Positions 1 to 9,965 are shown, counted from the stretch's first letter. The stretch: DNA of 64,000 bases from an uncultured Bacteroides sp. (GCA_949296415.1 CASFQC010000006.1:1-64000), one strand, 5' to 3'. Numbers and translations are program-made. Notes: generated by a model from the sequence alone, not told the origin.

Positions 1-161
1 CCTGTTGGTACATACCTTTGGAAAGTTGGCTATTGCTCTACTTACATTCGTCAATTTTTAATCTTTGAATCAGGATACCAACTCCTGATTCGCATTATAC
101 CATATTATATATATGTGAATCTGCCAATTCGGGGAATCTGTGGCAAAACAACTGATAACTT

Positions 162-1643
162 ATGCGTATGAAAGCCAAAAGTGTATGGTTGCTGGTTGCC
201 CTTCTCTTGGTCTGTCTGTACGGGCGGAGCCAAAATGCCACAGAAGGTTACATCATCAGCATTGAGAAAGACGCGGTCTACATTGACCTGAACAAAACAC
301 AGGTAGCGCCAGGCGACCTCTTTGACGCATACAGGGTAGGCGGATATATGACCCACCCTGTAACCGGGAAGCGCATCCGCAAAAACGACGTGCTGATTGG
401 GCTGCTGGAAGTGGGCGAAACCTATGCGGAATATTCCGTTGCCCGTCCGCAAAACCCTACCCTGATAAAGCAGCTGGAAGCAGGCATGAAGATTGTGCCC
501 CACGTCCAACGTCCGGCAACAACACCGGAACGTACAGGCAATGTGGACACGGCTGACGGAGACCGTGTACCCATTGTGATAGCACCCGCCGTGGTGAACG
601 ATGTGGTGAACAACGGACACTTCGGAGGCTACGTGGCCGACATTCTGATGGAACAGATGCTGCAATGCGACAAAGTGCGCCTGCTGGACCGCAGTGTGCT
701 GAACGCCCAAATGAGCGAGATAGACCTGGCAGGCGACGTTCTCGACCCTGCCACAACCATCCAGCGCGGACAGGCCATAGGCGCACGCTACGTCCTGCAG
801 ACCACCATGCAGAAACCCGACGTGGCCAACATCAAGACGGGAGTGCCCCTGGCAGCTGTCATGGGAGCCGTGCAGATGGCTACGGGGACGGACATCGGCG
901 CAGCCTACGCCTCGAACATGCAGATAGCCCAACTGAAAGCAGCCGTAGTCATCTCGGTACGGGTGGTCGACCAGCAGACGGGCGAGGTGGTCTTCATGGC
1001 TTCGGGCGAAGGAGAGGCCAAGGGAAAATCACAGGTCGCCATGGAATACGGCGCATTGGGCGGAGGCCAGCTGAACGGAGGCGTGGAAGGCTTCAAGCAG
1101 ACCGTCACAGGTAAAGCCATACAGCAGGCGTTCCGACGCATAGGACGCAACCTGATATCGTTCTTTAACGGTAAGACAGACAAGAAAGTGGCGGGCAGCT
1201 TGTCCGGAGGATTCACTCCGGACGCGAAGATGTACTCCAGAGGATACCGGCTCTATATGGGTACGGAGAAACTGGACAAGGAAGGGCTCAGCATAGCCTT
1301 TGCTGATACTCCGGACCTGTATTTCCAGTACAAGAAAGCCAAGAGGAACAGAGTGTGGGGATGTGTGTTGCCGCTGTTCGGCATAGGTTTCGCAATGGGA
1401 GTAGGCACTCCGGTCATTTGTAACAGTGACAACATGACAGCTACCGGTATCGCATTTGGCATGGCAGGACTTGGAGCGATTGCAGACGGCATAGTACTAT
1501 ACTGCAACGGACAAAATAAGGTGAAGAAAGTCGCCAACCGATACAATGCGCTGACCTCTTCCACTTCTTATTACCGGCCGACCAAACGGAAAAGGGAAGC
1601 GTCACTGGCACTCGCACCCAACGGGCTAAGAATCACATTCTAA
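162..1643 (+). CDS. CsgG-family secreted protein
   Basis: A 493-residue exported protein. A Sec signal peptide covers about residues 3-24, ending before the first Gln, and has no lipobox cysteine. Residues about 135-335 look like the CsgG/curli-assembly fold: a VVNDVV start, a segment on making or keeping multimers (GGYVADILMEQM), LLDRSVL, then a stretch on ARYVLQTTM and VVDQQTGEVVF, the usual CsgG beta-strand pattern. Two hydrophobic segments lie near residues 398-420 and 428-450. No curli subunit, CsgE or CsgF gene is nearby, so a curli role is not supported; in Bacteroidales such proteins are common and uncharacterised. The gene stands alone with a clear terminator behind it. The start at 162 is chosen because it places the signal peptide at the N terminus. 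Family call fairly sure, function unknown. Confidence 0.75.
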   Translation: MRMKAKSVWLLVALLLVCLYGRSQNATEGYIISIEKDAVYIDLNKTQVAPGDLFDAYRVGGYMTHPVTGKRIRKNDVLIGLLEVGETYAEYSVARPQNPTLIKQLEAGMKIVPHVQRPATTPERTGNVDTADGDRVPIVIAPAVVNDVVNNGHFGGYVADILMEQMLQCDKVRLLDRSVLNAQMSEIDLAGDVLDPATTIQRGQAIGARYVLQTTMQKPDVANIKTGVPLAAVMGAVQMATGTDIGAAYASNMQIAQLKAAVVISVRVVDQQTGEVVFMASGEGEAKGKSQVAMEYGALGGGQLNGGVEGFKQTVTGKAIQQAFRRIGRNLISFFNGKTDKKVAGSLSGGFTPDAKMYSRGYRLYMGTEKLDKEGLSIAFADTPDLYFQYKKAKRNRVWGCVLPLFGIGFAMGVGTPVICNSDNMTATGIAFGMAGLGAIADGIVLYCNGQNKVKKVANRYNALTSSTSYYRPTKRKREASLALAPNGLRITF

Positions 1644-1660
1644 AAAAATAGCAATACCGA

Positions 1661-1690
1661 TAAGGAGGCAGACCGGCCTCCTTATTTTTT
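1661..1690 (+). terminator. Rho-independent terminator of the CsgG-like gene
   Basis: A perfect 9 bp stem (1661-1669 with 1676-1684, AAGGAGGC type) with a 6 nt loop is followed by six T. It begins 17 nt after the stop codon of the CsgG-like gene and separates it from the convergent prmC. Confidence 0.85.
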
Positions 1691-1702
1691 ACCCCACCTC
1701 AC

Positions 1703-2545
1703 TCAGGGAAGATATCCGGACACAAAGCGGTCGTTGCCCGAAAGGTCGCGCCGCAACGACACACCGGCATAACCGCAACGCCTCAACACATCGGCTGTCT
1801 GAGGACCGTAAGCACGGTTTATCTCAAAATACAGCCGCCCGCCCGGCCGCAACAGCGACATGCCCAGACTGGCTATGCGGCTGTAGAAGCGCAGGGGATC
1901 GTCATCGGACACAAACAAGGCGCCGGAAGGTTCCCAGTCCAGCACGTTGCGTTCCATCTCTTTCCGCTCGGCGCAGGTTATGTAAGGCGGGTTGCTCACT
2001 ATGAGGTCAAAACGCGGCTCCACAGAAAACAGCGGGGCCAGCACGTCACACTGCCTGAAACATACCCGAGCACCCAGAGCGGCACTGTTGGCACGAGCCA
2101 CACGCAAGGCGGCTTCGGACACATCCCACGCCTCCACCCCGGCCGACGGCCAGGCACAAGACAGACTTATAGCTATGCAGCCGCTGCCCGTACCCACATC
2201 GAGCACGCTGTGCGCAGGAGGACACTCGTCCAATATCAGCTCCACCAGCTCACCGGTCTCAGGACGCGGAATGAGCACGTCGGGAGTCACCTTGAAGCGG
2301 CGGCCCAAGAACACGGCCTCGCCCTGCACATACTGCACAGGCTCGAAACGGAGCAGCCGGTGCAGAATGTCGTGCAAATCCTTTTCCGACTTTGCCGATA
2401 ATGTTATATCTTTGCCCAGGTAATAATCGGTCGCGGCCTGCCCCAGCATTTCGCAACACACGATGCGGGCCAGGGCCGAAGCCTCCCCCTGAGGATAGGC
2501 AGACTGCAACATGCGGCGGATGCCGCGTGGAGAAATGGTAGACAT
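1703..2545 (-). CDS. prmC: Peptide chain release factor N5-glutamine methyltransferase PrmC
   Basis: 280 residues. PrmC methylates the glutamine of the GGQ motif of release factors RF1/RF2 using S-adenosylmethionine in the cytoplasm. Visible signatures: the N-terminal helical domain with a YYLGKDI stretch, an IPRPETGELVE segment, the SAM-binding DVGTGSGCIAISL motif, and the substrate-binding SNPPYI motif that defines the family. The frame is open 66 codons further upstream, but that part looks non-coding and overlaps the ribD start; the ATG at 2545 gives the usual family length and lies about 90 nt behind a good promoter. Divergent from ribD. Confidence 0.93.
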   Translation of the reverse strand: MSTISPRGIRRMLQSAYPQGEASALARIVCCEMLGQAATDYYLGKDITLSAKSEKDLHDILHRLLRFEPVQYVQGEAVFLGRRFKVTPDVLIPRPETGELVELILDECPPAHSVLDVGTGSGCIAISLSCAWPSAGVEAWDVSEAALRVARANSAALGARVCFRQCDVLAPLFSVEPRFDLIVSNPPYITCAERKEMERNVLDWEPSGALFVSDDDPLRFYSRIASLGMSLLRPGGRLYFEINRAYGPQTADVLRRCGYAGVSLRRDLSGNDRFVSGYLP

Positions 2546-2639
2546 AATTTTGAATAACGAACTTTTTTCAGGCCGGGAAAAGCCTTCTGTGCGTTTTCCG
2601 TACAGACACACAGGACAGTATTCTCCCGTTTGATGGCCA

Positions 2640-2647
2640 CAAAAGTA
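2640..2647 (-). promoter_or_regulatory. Promoter for prmC (Bacteroidales -7 box)
   Basis: TACTTTTG on the minus strand matches the TAnnTTTG -7 consensus. A GTTG at about 2666-2669 lies 18 nt further upstream as the -33 element and almost touches the ribD start codon at 2674, so the two divergent genes share a very small control region. Confidence 0.65.
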
Positions 2648-2673
2648 AGAAGAATAAAAGACAGACAACCTGT

Positions 2674-3789
2674 ATGGAAGAAGAAAAATACATGTGGCGC
2701 TGCCTGCAGCTGGCCTCCAACGGGCTGTGCGGCGCCGCCCCAAACCCCATGGTAGGGGCCGTGATTGTATGCGACGGGCAGATTATAGGCGAAGGCTATC
2801 ACGTGCGGTGTGGCGAGGCCCATGCCGAAGTAAACGCCATACGCTCCGTACGGTATCCCGAACTGCTGAAGCGTTCCACCATCTACGTCAGCCTGGAGCC
2901 ATGCGCCCATTACGGAAAAACTCCTCCCTGCGCTGACCTGCTGATAGAAAAACAGATCCCCCGCATTGTAATAGGATGTCAAGATCCCTTTGCCCGGGTG
3001 GCCGGACGAGGCATACAGAAGCTGAAGGACGCCGGACGGGAAGTCGTGACGGGAGTGCTCGAACGCGAATGCCGCTTCCTCATCAGACGTTTCATCACCT
3101 TCCACACACAGCACAGGCCCTACATCACCCTGAAATGGGCACAATCCTCCGATGGCTACATAGACCGCCCGCGCACCACAAACGAAAAACAGCCTGCCCG
3201 ACTGTCGTCTCCACTCACATCCATGCTGGTACACAAACGCCGGACCGAACACGCTGCCATCATGGTGGGCACACACACTGCCCTATTGGACAATCCGTCG
3301 CTCACCGTACGCCACTGGTACGGAAAGAATCCCGTCCGCGTAGTACCCGACCGTAATCTGGACCTGCCCGATACCCTCCGCCTGTTCGACGGAAGCGCAC
3401 CCACACTGGTCTTTACCGAAAGCAAGCAGCGCCCGGAAAGACCCGGCACGGAATATGCGGATACCGACTTCGGACAAGACACACTACCGCAAATACTGCA
3501 CGAACTGCACCGGCGCAACCTGCAGTCGCTGCTGGTGGAAGGAGGAAGACGGTTGCTGCAATCCTTCCTCGATGCCGGTCTGTGGGACGAAATCTATGTG
3601 GAAACCTCGCCGCAAAGACTGGGCTATGGTGTGGAAGCACCCCATACAGATTCCTCCATACCACATGCCGAATATACTTTTCTGGGACACAATTTCCGCC
3701 GTTTCCTGTCGCCAAGGCTGGCGGCCGAAGCCCCGGAAGAGCTTCTCCCCATCGGCAAAAACAGGCATATTATCTATAATTTTGTATAA
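2674..3789 (+). CDS. ribD: Bifunctional riboflavin biosynthesis deaminase/reductase RibD
   Basis: 371 residues, normal for RibD, which deaminates then reduces the pyrimidine intermediate of riboflavin synthesis. The N-terminal deaminase domain (about 1-145) shows the zinc site: H50-A-E52 with C77 and C86 in the PCAHYGKTPPC motif. The C-terminal NADPH-dependent reductase domain follows from about residue 148 (ITLKWAQSSDGYI, GTHTALLDNPSLTVR, LLVEGGRRLLQSF). No other rib gene is in the window. Transcribed away from prmC. Confidence 0.95.
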   Translation: MEEEKYMWRCLQLASNGLCGAAPNPMVGAVIVCDGQIIGEGYHVRCGEAHAEVNAIRSVRYPELLKRSTIYVSLEPCAHYGKTPPCADLLIEKQIPRIVIGCQDPFARVAGRGIQKLKDAGREVVTGVLERECRFLIRRFITFHTQHRPYITLKWAQSSDGYIDRPRTTNEKQPARLSSPLTSMLVHKRRTEHAAIMVGTHTALLDNPSLTVRHWYGKNPVRVVPDRNLDLPDTLRLFDGSAPTLVFTESKQRPERPGTEYADTDFGQDTLPQILHELHRRNLQSLLVEGGRRLLQSFLDAGLWDEIYVETSPQRLGYGVEAPHTDSSIPHAEYTFLGHNFRRFLSPRLAAEAPEELLPIGKNRHIIYNFV

Positions 3790-3872
3790 AACTTGCCGAC
3801 AAACAGGATTATATAAAAAAACGTTCCTATTTTTGCATCTTGTAAATAAACGCAAATATTCAACAAAGACGA

Positions 3873-5198
3873 ATGAGAATAAAGTTTCTATCATTGCTGA
3901 CAGCGTTTCTGCTAACCTCCATAGCCATCAGTTCATGTCTGGACACGGACACGAATTATGAGTTCAGCGCAGACGCCACTGTAAAAGCCTTTGCCCTTGA
4001 CACCATATATGGAGTGGACTACCCCTTTACCATTGACCAAGTAAACAGACTGATATTCAATGAAGATTCCATGCCTATAAGCGCAGACACACTTATAGAC
4101 TCCATAAAAATCACCACGTTCACTGCTGGTTATGCCATCACCTCGGGCGTACAGGACACGGTGTTGAACATAGACAACTATCAGGATCTGTCTGCCGCCG
4201 CCACAGAAGGCCTGACCTTCACCGTGCACGCGGCAAGCGGCGCCACCAGAATCTATACGCTGAAAATCAACATACACAAGCAAGACCCCGACTCGCTACA
4301 GTGGACCAACATGGGTGACGAAGTAATGGACGACATGGCCGACTTTGCCACAGCCAACATACGGGGAAAGCAAAGAGCGGTGGTATTCGGCCCTTACTTA
4401 TATATATATGTATATAACGGAATGGAAGACACCTATGCCTACCGCACCGAAACCGAAAGCCACAACACACTGGAACGCATCACCCTCACCGGTCTGCCCC
4501 AAGAGGCAGACATCACCTCCGTATGCCCTCATAACGGACGGCTGTACATGTCCTTGCAGTCCGGTGATATCTACTCGTCGGCCGACGGCACAGCATGGCA
4601 GAAAGAGGAAACCCTCAGCGGAAATGTGACCACACTGATAGCCGACTTTACCGGCAGCCTGCTCGCCATAGTGGAACACGAGGGAACGAACCGTTTCGCA
4701 CAAGCCACAGATGAAGGCTGGACAACAGGCGGAGAACTGCCCGAAGGATTTCCTACCTCGCACCTCTACGCCACATCATACACTACCGCCAACTTCATCC
4801 CACAACTCATGATAGTGGGGCATACCGACGGGACAGACGAAAAAATCATCCCATGGGCATTCGACGGACGTTCGTGGGCCAAGATGGATCCGAATTCATC
4901 ATATGACTCATACTGTACGACAAACGATGTGGGCAACTATCCGGCAGTGATACACTACGCAGACAACTTCTACATGCTGGGTGAAAAGCTGCAGTGGTTC
5001 TACAAATCAGAGAACGGACTGGGATGGTTCAGGGAAAGCCGGAAATTCCTGCCGCCAGCCGCAGTAAGCATGTGGGGAGACTACTCCTTGGCCACAGACA
5101 ACGAAAACTACCTGTGGCTGGTAACCGGCTCCAATGACGCCACCCCCAACCAACTGTGGAGAGGACGGCTGAACAAACTGGGCTTCGCACGCCAATGA
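3873..5198 (+). CDS. DUF6242-like lipoprotein
   Basis: 441 residues. The N terminus is a lipoprotein signal peptide with the lipidated cysteine at residue 22 (ISSC), so it should be anchored in the outer membrane or periplasm. Residues about 30-135 form a beta-rich domain (TVKAFALDTIYGVDY, DTVLNIDNYQDL, AASGATRIYTLKI); the rest contains repeated short motifs (GRLYMSLQSGDIYSS, NFYMLGEKLQWFYKSENG) like a beta-propeller. This arrangement resembles the Bacteroidales family DUF6242; the assignment is from recall of the family, not a search. It sits 56 bp upstream of uppS and may be co-transcribed with it. Function unknown. Confidence 0.65.
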   Translation: MRIKFLSLLTAFLLTSIAISSCLDTDTNYEFSADATVKAFALDTIYGVDYPFTIDQVNRLIFNEDSMPISADTLIDSIKITTFTAGYAITSGVQDTVLNIDNYQDLSAAATEGLTFTVHAASGATRIYTLKINIHKQDPDSLQWTNMGDEVMDDMADFATANIRGKQRAVVFGPYLYIYVYNGMEDTYAYRTETESHNTLERITLTGLPQEADITSVCPHNGRLYMSLQSGDIYSSADGTAWQKEETLSGNVTTLIADFTGSLLAIVEHEGTNRFAQATDEGWTTGGELPEGFPTSHLYATSYTTANFIPQLMIVGHTDGTDEKIIPWAFDGRSWAKMDPNSSYDSYCTTNDVGNYPAVIHYADNFYMLGEKLQWFYKSENGLGWFRESRKFLPPAAVSMWGDYSLATDNENYLWLVTGSNDATPNQLWRGRLNKLGFARQ

Positions 5199-5254
5199 AA
5201 ACTGAACACAGGCACCATTCCCACACCCGAACAAGGACGAAAATCAGTTGAAAG

Positions 5255-5992
5255 ATGCAAGACATAGAGCAAATAGATTTAGAACGGATACCGCAACACA
5301 TCGCCATCATAATGGACGGTAACGGAAGATGGGCCAAGCAACGCGGACAAGAACGCAGCTTCGGACACCAGATGGGGGCGGAAACCGTACATATTATTGC
5401 CGAAGAGGCCGCAAGATTGGGAGTAAAGTATCTGACGCTCTACACTTTCTCCACCGAAAACTGGAACAGACCGGCCGAAGAGGTGGCATCGCTTATGAGT
5501 CTGCTCTTCGACAGTATAGAAGAGGAGACATTTATGAAAAACAACATCAGTTTCCGGGTGATAGGTGACGTGGAAAAACTGCCCGCAAACGTACGCCAAC
5601 GTCTGGCAAACTGCACCGAACATACAGCCTCCAACACAGGCATGTGTCTGGTACTGGCACTGAGCTACTCGTCGCGTTGGGAAATTACGGAAGCCGTAAA
5701 ACGCATTGCCTCTCAAGTGAAAGACGGCCGGATAGACATAAACGACATAGACAGCAATATGGTGGCTGCCAACCTGGCCACCAGCTTCATGCCCGATCCG
5801 GATCTGCTTATCCGTACAGGTGGAGAACTGCGCCTCAGCAACTACCTGCTATGGCAGTGTGCCTACTCGGAACTGTATTTCTGCGACACCTATTGGCCCG
5901 ATTTCCGCGCCGAGGAACTCAGAAAAGCCATATCCAACTACCAGAAACGCGAGCGCAGATTCGGGAAGACCAGCGAACAGATAACCATTTGA
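5255..5992 (+). CDS. uppS: Isoprenyl transferase (undecaprenyl diphosphate synthase)
   Basis: 245 residues. It builds the C55 undecaprenyl diphosphate carrier used for peptidoglycan and surface glycans by adding isopentenyl units to farnesyl diphosphate. The cis-prenyltransferase signature [13 protein letters not shown], with the catalytic Asp at residue 21, is present, as are [12 protein letters not shown] and the C-terminal [18 protein letters not shown] and ELYF motifs. It lies 35 bp upstream of bamA, the usual Bacteroidales order, so both probably share a transcript. Confidence 0.96.
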   Translation: MQDIEQIDLERIPQHIAIIMDGNGRWAKQRGQERSFGHQMGAETVHIIAEEAARLGVKYLTLYTFSTENWNRPAEEVASLMSLLFDSIEEETFMKNNISFRVIGDVEKLPANVRQRLANCTEHTASNTGMCLVLALSYSSRWEITEAVKRIASQVKDGRIDINDIDSNMVAANLATSFMPDPDLLIRTGGELRLSNYLLWQCAYSELYFCDTYWPDFRAEELRKAISNYQKRERRFGKTSEQITI

Positions 5993-6027
5993 TTCAGATA
6001 TAACCGTAATATAAACCAAAGGAATAG

Positions 6028-8670
6028 ATGCACTATCGTATTTTCTCTATATTCTTCACAGTGGCCTGCTTATGGGGATGTATAGAACTTGCCGCAGCCC
6101 AAGATACTGCTACCGCCAAGAAACCGGTCATTCTTTACACCAACATACCACAAAAATATGAAATAGCCGACATCAAGGTAGTAGGAGCCGACAACTACGA
6201 AGACTTTGTGATAATAGGACTGTCCGGACTGTCCAAAGGTCAGGTCATAAGCATTCCGGGCGAAGAAATCACACAGGCAGCCAAGCGCTATTGGAGACAC
6301 GGACTGTTCTCGGATGTCAGCATTACAGCCGACAAGATAGAAGGCGACAAAGTGTGGCTTACCATACACCTGAGCATGCGCCCGCGTGTGTCGGAAATAC
6401 GCTACCACGGAGTGAAAAAAGGTGAGCGTGAAGATTTGGAAGCACGTGTAGCTCTGCTGAAAGGCAACCAGATAACACCCAATACCATAGACCGTGCGCA
6501 AACTCTAATCAAACGGTACTTTGACGATAAAGGCTTCAAGAATGCCGAGATAATGATAACCCAAAAAGACGACCCGGAAAAAAAGAACGAAGTTATCATT
6601 GACATCAATGTGGACAAGAAAGAGAAAGTGAAAGTACACAAGATAAGCATTGACGGCAATCTGGCCCTGAGCGACAAGAAACTGAAAAGGGTGATGAAGA
6701 AGACCAACGAAAAAGGCAAGCTGATAAATCTCTTCCGCACCAAGAAATTCGTGGAAGAGAATTACGAAGCCGACAAACAGCTCATCATTGACAAATATAA
6801 CGAACTGGGTTACCGTGACGCCATGATTGTAGCAGACAGCGTAACTCCCTATGACGACCGTACGGTAAACGTGTATCTGAAAATAGACGAAGGGCAAAAA
6901 TACTACCTGCGCAACATAACATGGGTGGGCAACACATTATATCCCTCGGAAGCACTGAACAACGGACTGATACTGAAGAAAGGCGATGTATACAACCAGA
7001 AATTGTTGAACGAACGGCTGCAGACCGACGATGACGCCATAGGCAATCTCTATTACAATAACGGTTATCTGTTTGCCAGCATTGAACCTGTAGAAGTGAA
7101 TATTGTAGGCGATTCCGTCGATTTGGAAATACGCATATACGAAGGCAGACAAGCCACCATCAACAAAGTGACCATCACCGGCAACGACCGGCTGTATGAG
7201 AATGTGGTACGCCGCGAGCTGCGTACCCGTCCCGGACAACTGTTCAGCAAAGCCGACTTGATGCGTTCCTACCGCGAAATAGCACAGATGGGACACTTTG
7301 ACCCCGAACAGATTAATCCGGACGTGGTACCACACCCTGAAGACGGAACAGTGGACATTGACTGGCAGCTGGTATCCAAAGCCAATGACCAGGTGGAGTT
7401 CTCCGCCGGTTGGGGTCAGACCGGTATCATAGGCAAACTGAGCCTGAAATTCACCAACTTCTCATTGGCCAACCTGCTGCATCCCGGTGAAAACTACCGT
7501 GGCATATTGCCGCAAGGTGACGGACAGACCCTTACCCTGAGCGGACAGACCAACGCCAAATATTACCAGTCGTACAGCATCTCGTTCTACGACCCTTGGT
7601 TTGGCGGCAAACGGCCGAACGCTTTCTCCATATCGGCATATTACTCACGCCAGACCGACATTAGCAGCCAATACTACAATGACGCATGGTACAACAGCTA
7701 CTACAACAGCTACTACAGCGGCATGTATGGATACGGCCTATACAATTACGGCAATTATATCAATGTGGAGAACTATTATGACCCGGACAAGTCCATACAG
7801 ATGTGGGGAGTCGCCATGATGTTCGGAAAGCGCTTGAAATGGCCTGACGACTTCTTCCAGTTTACTGCCGAGCTGTCGTACCAACGTTACCTGCTGAGAG
7901 ACTGGCAGTACTTCCCCATCACTAACGGCAAGTGCAATGACTTGAGCATCAACATTACACTGGCCCGCAATTCAGTGGACAATCCTATTTATCCGCGTCA
8001 GGGTTCGGAGTTCTCACTCTCCGCACAGATCACTCCGCCTTACTCACTGTTCGACGGCAAGGACTACGCAGGCTATTACAATGCGGACGGAAGCATCACC
8101 CAAGACAACATGAACAGACTTCACCGCTGGGTGGAGTACCACAAGTGGAAATTCAAATCGAAGACTTACATTCCACTGATGGATCCTTATAATGTAAAAC
8201 GCACTCCCGTATTGATGACCCGCGTGGAATTTGGCTTGCTTGGACACTATAACAAATACAAGAAGTCACCTTTCGGCACATTCGAAGTGGGCGGCGACGG
8301 CATGACCGGATATTCAAGCTATGCTACGGAGACCATCGCGCTACGCGGATATGAGAACGGTTCGCTGGCGTCTTACGGTTACGAAGGCTATGCCTACGCA
8401 CGCCTCGGCATAGAACTGCGCTATCCGCTTATGCTGGAGACCAGTACCAGCATATACGCCCTGGCTTTCCTCGAAGCAGGTAACGCATGGCAGGATGTGA
8501 GTGACTTCAATCCGTTCGACCTGAAGCGTTCGGCCGGTGTGGGTGTACGCATCTTCCTGCCCATGGTCGGCATGATGGGTATTGACTGGGCCTACGGTTT
8601 CGACAAAGTCCGTGGAAGCCGGGATTACGGAGGCAGCCAGTTCCACTTTATCTTAGGTCAGGAATTCTAA
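6028..8670 (+). CDS. bamA: Outer membrane protein assembly factor BamA
   Basis: 880 residues, the central beta-barrel of the outer membrane protein insertion machine. A signal peptide ends near residue 24 (AAAQ). Five POTRA repeats fill about 45-455 (IADIKVVGADNY, EIRYHGVKKG, VHKISIDGN, YYLRNITWVGNTLY, INKVTITGNDR). The Omp85 barrel follows to the C-terminal Phe. An unusual Tyr/Asn/Gly-rich insert lies at about residues 549-587 in the barrel. Followed by the chaperones ompH, as in many Bacteroidetes. Stop and a possible ATG of the next frame overlap at 8668-8672. Confidence 0.95.
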   Translation: MHYRIFSIFFTVACLWGCIELAAAQDTATAKKPVILYTNIPQKYEIADIKVVGADNYEDFVIIGLSGLSKGQVISIPGEEITQAAKRYWRHGLFSDVSITADKIEGDKVWLTIHLSMRPRVSEIRYHGVKKGEREDLEARVALLKGNQITPNTIDRAQTLIKRYFDDKGFKNAEIMITQKDDPEKKNEVIIDINVDKKEKVKVHKISIDGNLALSDKKLKRVMKKTNEKGKLINLFRTKKFVEENYEADKQLIIDKYNELGYRDAMIVADSVTPYDDRTVNVYLKIDEGQKYYLRNITWVGNTLYPSEALNNGLILKKGDVYNQKLLNERLQTDDDAIGNLYYNNGYLFASIEPVEVNIVGDSVDLEIRIYEGRQATINKVTITGNDRLYENVVRRELRTRPGQLFSKADLMRSYREIAQMGHFDPEQINPDVVPHPEDGTVDIDWQLVSKANDQVEFSAGWGQTGIIGKLSLKFTNFSLANLLHPGENYRGILPQGDGQTLTLSGQTNAKYYQSYSISFYDPWFGGKRPNAFSISAYYSRQTDISSQYYNDAWYNSYYNSYYSGMYGYGLYNYGNYINVENYYDPDKSIQMWGVAMMFGKRLKWPDDFFQFTAELSYQRYLLRDWQYFPITNGKCNDLSINITLARNSVDNPIYPRQGSEFSLSAQITPPYSLFDGKDYAGYYNADGSITQDNMNRLHRWVEYHKWKFKSKTYIPLMDPYNVKRTPVLMTRVEFGLLGHYNKYKKSPFGTFEVGGDGMTGYSSYATETIALRGYENGSLASYGYEGYAYARLGIELRYPLMLETSTSIYALAFLEAGNAWQDVSDFNPFDLKRSAGVGVRIFLPMVGMMGIDWAYGFDKVRGSRDYGGSQFHFILGQEF

Positions 8671-8696
8671 TGGACAACCCCTTAAACAGTAACCAT

Positions 8697-9209
8697 ATGA
8701 GAAGATTTATTTTAGGATTGTGCCTCTGTCTTGGCATGAGTCTGGCCGCCAACGCCCAGGAATATGCGCTGATTGACATGGAATACATATTGGAACATAT
8801 ACCTGCTTACAAAAGTGCGACCGACAGCATGAAACAGGCCAACGACCGTTGGGAAGCTGAAATCAAGAAAGTATCCGATGAGGCTAAAAACATGTACGAC
8901 GCTTACCAGAAAAATGCGTCCCAACTGCCCGAATCCGACAGGACAGCCAAAGAGAACGCCATTGTAGACAAGGAAAAGGAAGCGGCCGAGCTGCGGCGCA
9001 AATACTTCGGGCCGGAAGGAGAGATGGCCAAAATGCGCGACAGGCTTGTACGCCCCATACAAGATGACATATACAATGCCGTGAAGGAGATAGCCTTGGA
9101 CTACAACTATGCCATGGTAATAGACAGGGCTTCGGCAAGCAGCATCATATTTGCCATGCCTGACATTGACATCAGCGATGAAGTCCTGTCAAGACTGGAG
9201 CAACGATAA
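8697..9209 (+). CDS. OmpH/Skp-family periplasmic chaperone 1
   Basis: 170 residues. Skp-type chaperones hold unfolded outer membrane proteins on the way to BamA. A signal peptide covers residues 1-20 (ANAQ cut), followed by YALIDMEYILEHIPAY, then a long charged coiled coil (about 45-120) and a C-terminal beta strand region (YAMVIDRASASSIIFA). The start at 8697 is preferred over an in-frame ATG at 8670, because the latter puts nine polar residues in front of the signal peptide. It lies directly behind bamA, so they probably form one operon. Confidence 0.85.
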   Translation: MRRFILGLCLCLGMSLAANAQEYALIDMEYILEHIPAYKSATDSMKQANDRWEAEIKKVSDEAKNMYDAYQKNASQLPESDRTAKENAIVDKEKEAAELRRKYFGPEGEMAKMRDRLVRPIQDDIYNAVKEIALDYNYAMVIDRASASSIIFAMPDIDISDEVLSRLEQR

Positions 9210-9359
9210 GGAGACCTATTGCAAAAAGATGTCCGCACACGGATTCCATCCGGCAATAAGGCTGCTTGTCCGTTACAGAGAAAGGTAAAAATAGGTGTAT
9301 GCAGTCATAAAAAACAGGAAATAGCCTGTGGAACGGCATCTCATCTAAAATTAATTTTA

Positions 9360-9367
9360 TACATTTG
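9360..9367 (+). promoter_or_regulatory. Promoter for the second ompH
   Basis: TACATTTG matches the TAnnTTTG -7 box and lies 45 nt before the ATG at 9413. No clear -33 TTTG is seen. It suggests the second chaperone gene can be expressed apart from bamA. Confidence 0.5.
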
Positions 9368-9412
9368 CAGCGAGACAGTACCAAGATAATAATCAACTTA
9401 AATATTTTTGTT

Positions 9413-9919
9413 ATGCTAAAGAAAATTGCATTTGCAGTAGTTATGTTTATGCTCCCCTTGGGAGTCATGGCACAAACCAAGTTCGGCCATATCAATTCAG
9501 GGGATATCATCGCCGCCATGCCCGAATACACCAAAGCACAAGCCGACCTGGATGCCTTGGGTAAACAATATCAGGAGGAACTGAAACGTGGAGAAGATGA
9601 ACTGAACAAGAAGTACCAGGAATTACTACAACAGGCCGACTCCCTGCCAAAGAACATCGCAGAAAGACGCCAGAAAGAAGTGCAGGACATGGCCCAACGC
9701 CAGCAGCAATTCCAGCAAGATGCCTACCAGAACATGCAAAAGGCACAGGAAGATGCTTTCGCCCCCATCCAACAGAAAATGAACGAAGCCGTGCAGGCTG
9801 TAGGCAAAGCCGAAGGTGTAATCTACATCTTTGACATAGCACGGACTCCCATAGCCTACATCGGCACGGAAAGCATAGACCTGACCGCCAAAGTCAAGGC
9901 GCAGCTTGGAATCAAATAA
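9413..9919 (+). CDS. OmpH/Skp-family periplasmic chaperone 2
   Basis: 168 residues, paralogue of the gene before it. Signal peptide residues 1-20 (GVMAQ), then KFGHINSGDIIAAMPEY, a long Gln/Glu/Lys-rich coiled coil (about 35-120, with runs such as QRQQQFQQD) and the closing strand region (GVIYIFDIARTPIAYIG). The frame opens 16 codons earlier but that part is not a signal peptide and includes the promoter, so the ATG at 9413 is used. Two Skp paralogues next to bamA are usual in Bacteroidales. Confidence 0.88.
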   Translation: MLKKIAFAVVMFMLPLGVMAQTKFGHINSGDIIAAMPEYTKAQADLDALGKQYQEELKRGEDELNKKYQELLQQADSLPKNIAERRQKEVQDMAQRQQQFQQDAYQNMQKAQEDAFAPIQQKMNEAVQAVGKAEGVIYIFDIARTPIAYIGTESIDLTAKVKAQLGIK

Positions 9920-9965
9920 ACGCATCGGAATTTCTTTTTCATATTAATTTAAATAATGAGCGACG

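Noticed and set aside
8670..8696. Earlier ATG for the first ompH
   Set aside because: It would put nine polar residues before a standard signal peptide; the ATG at 8697 fits better, although the TAATG overlap with bamA keeps it possible.
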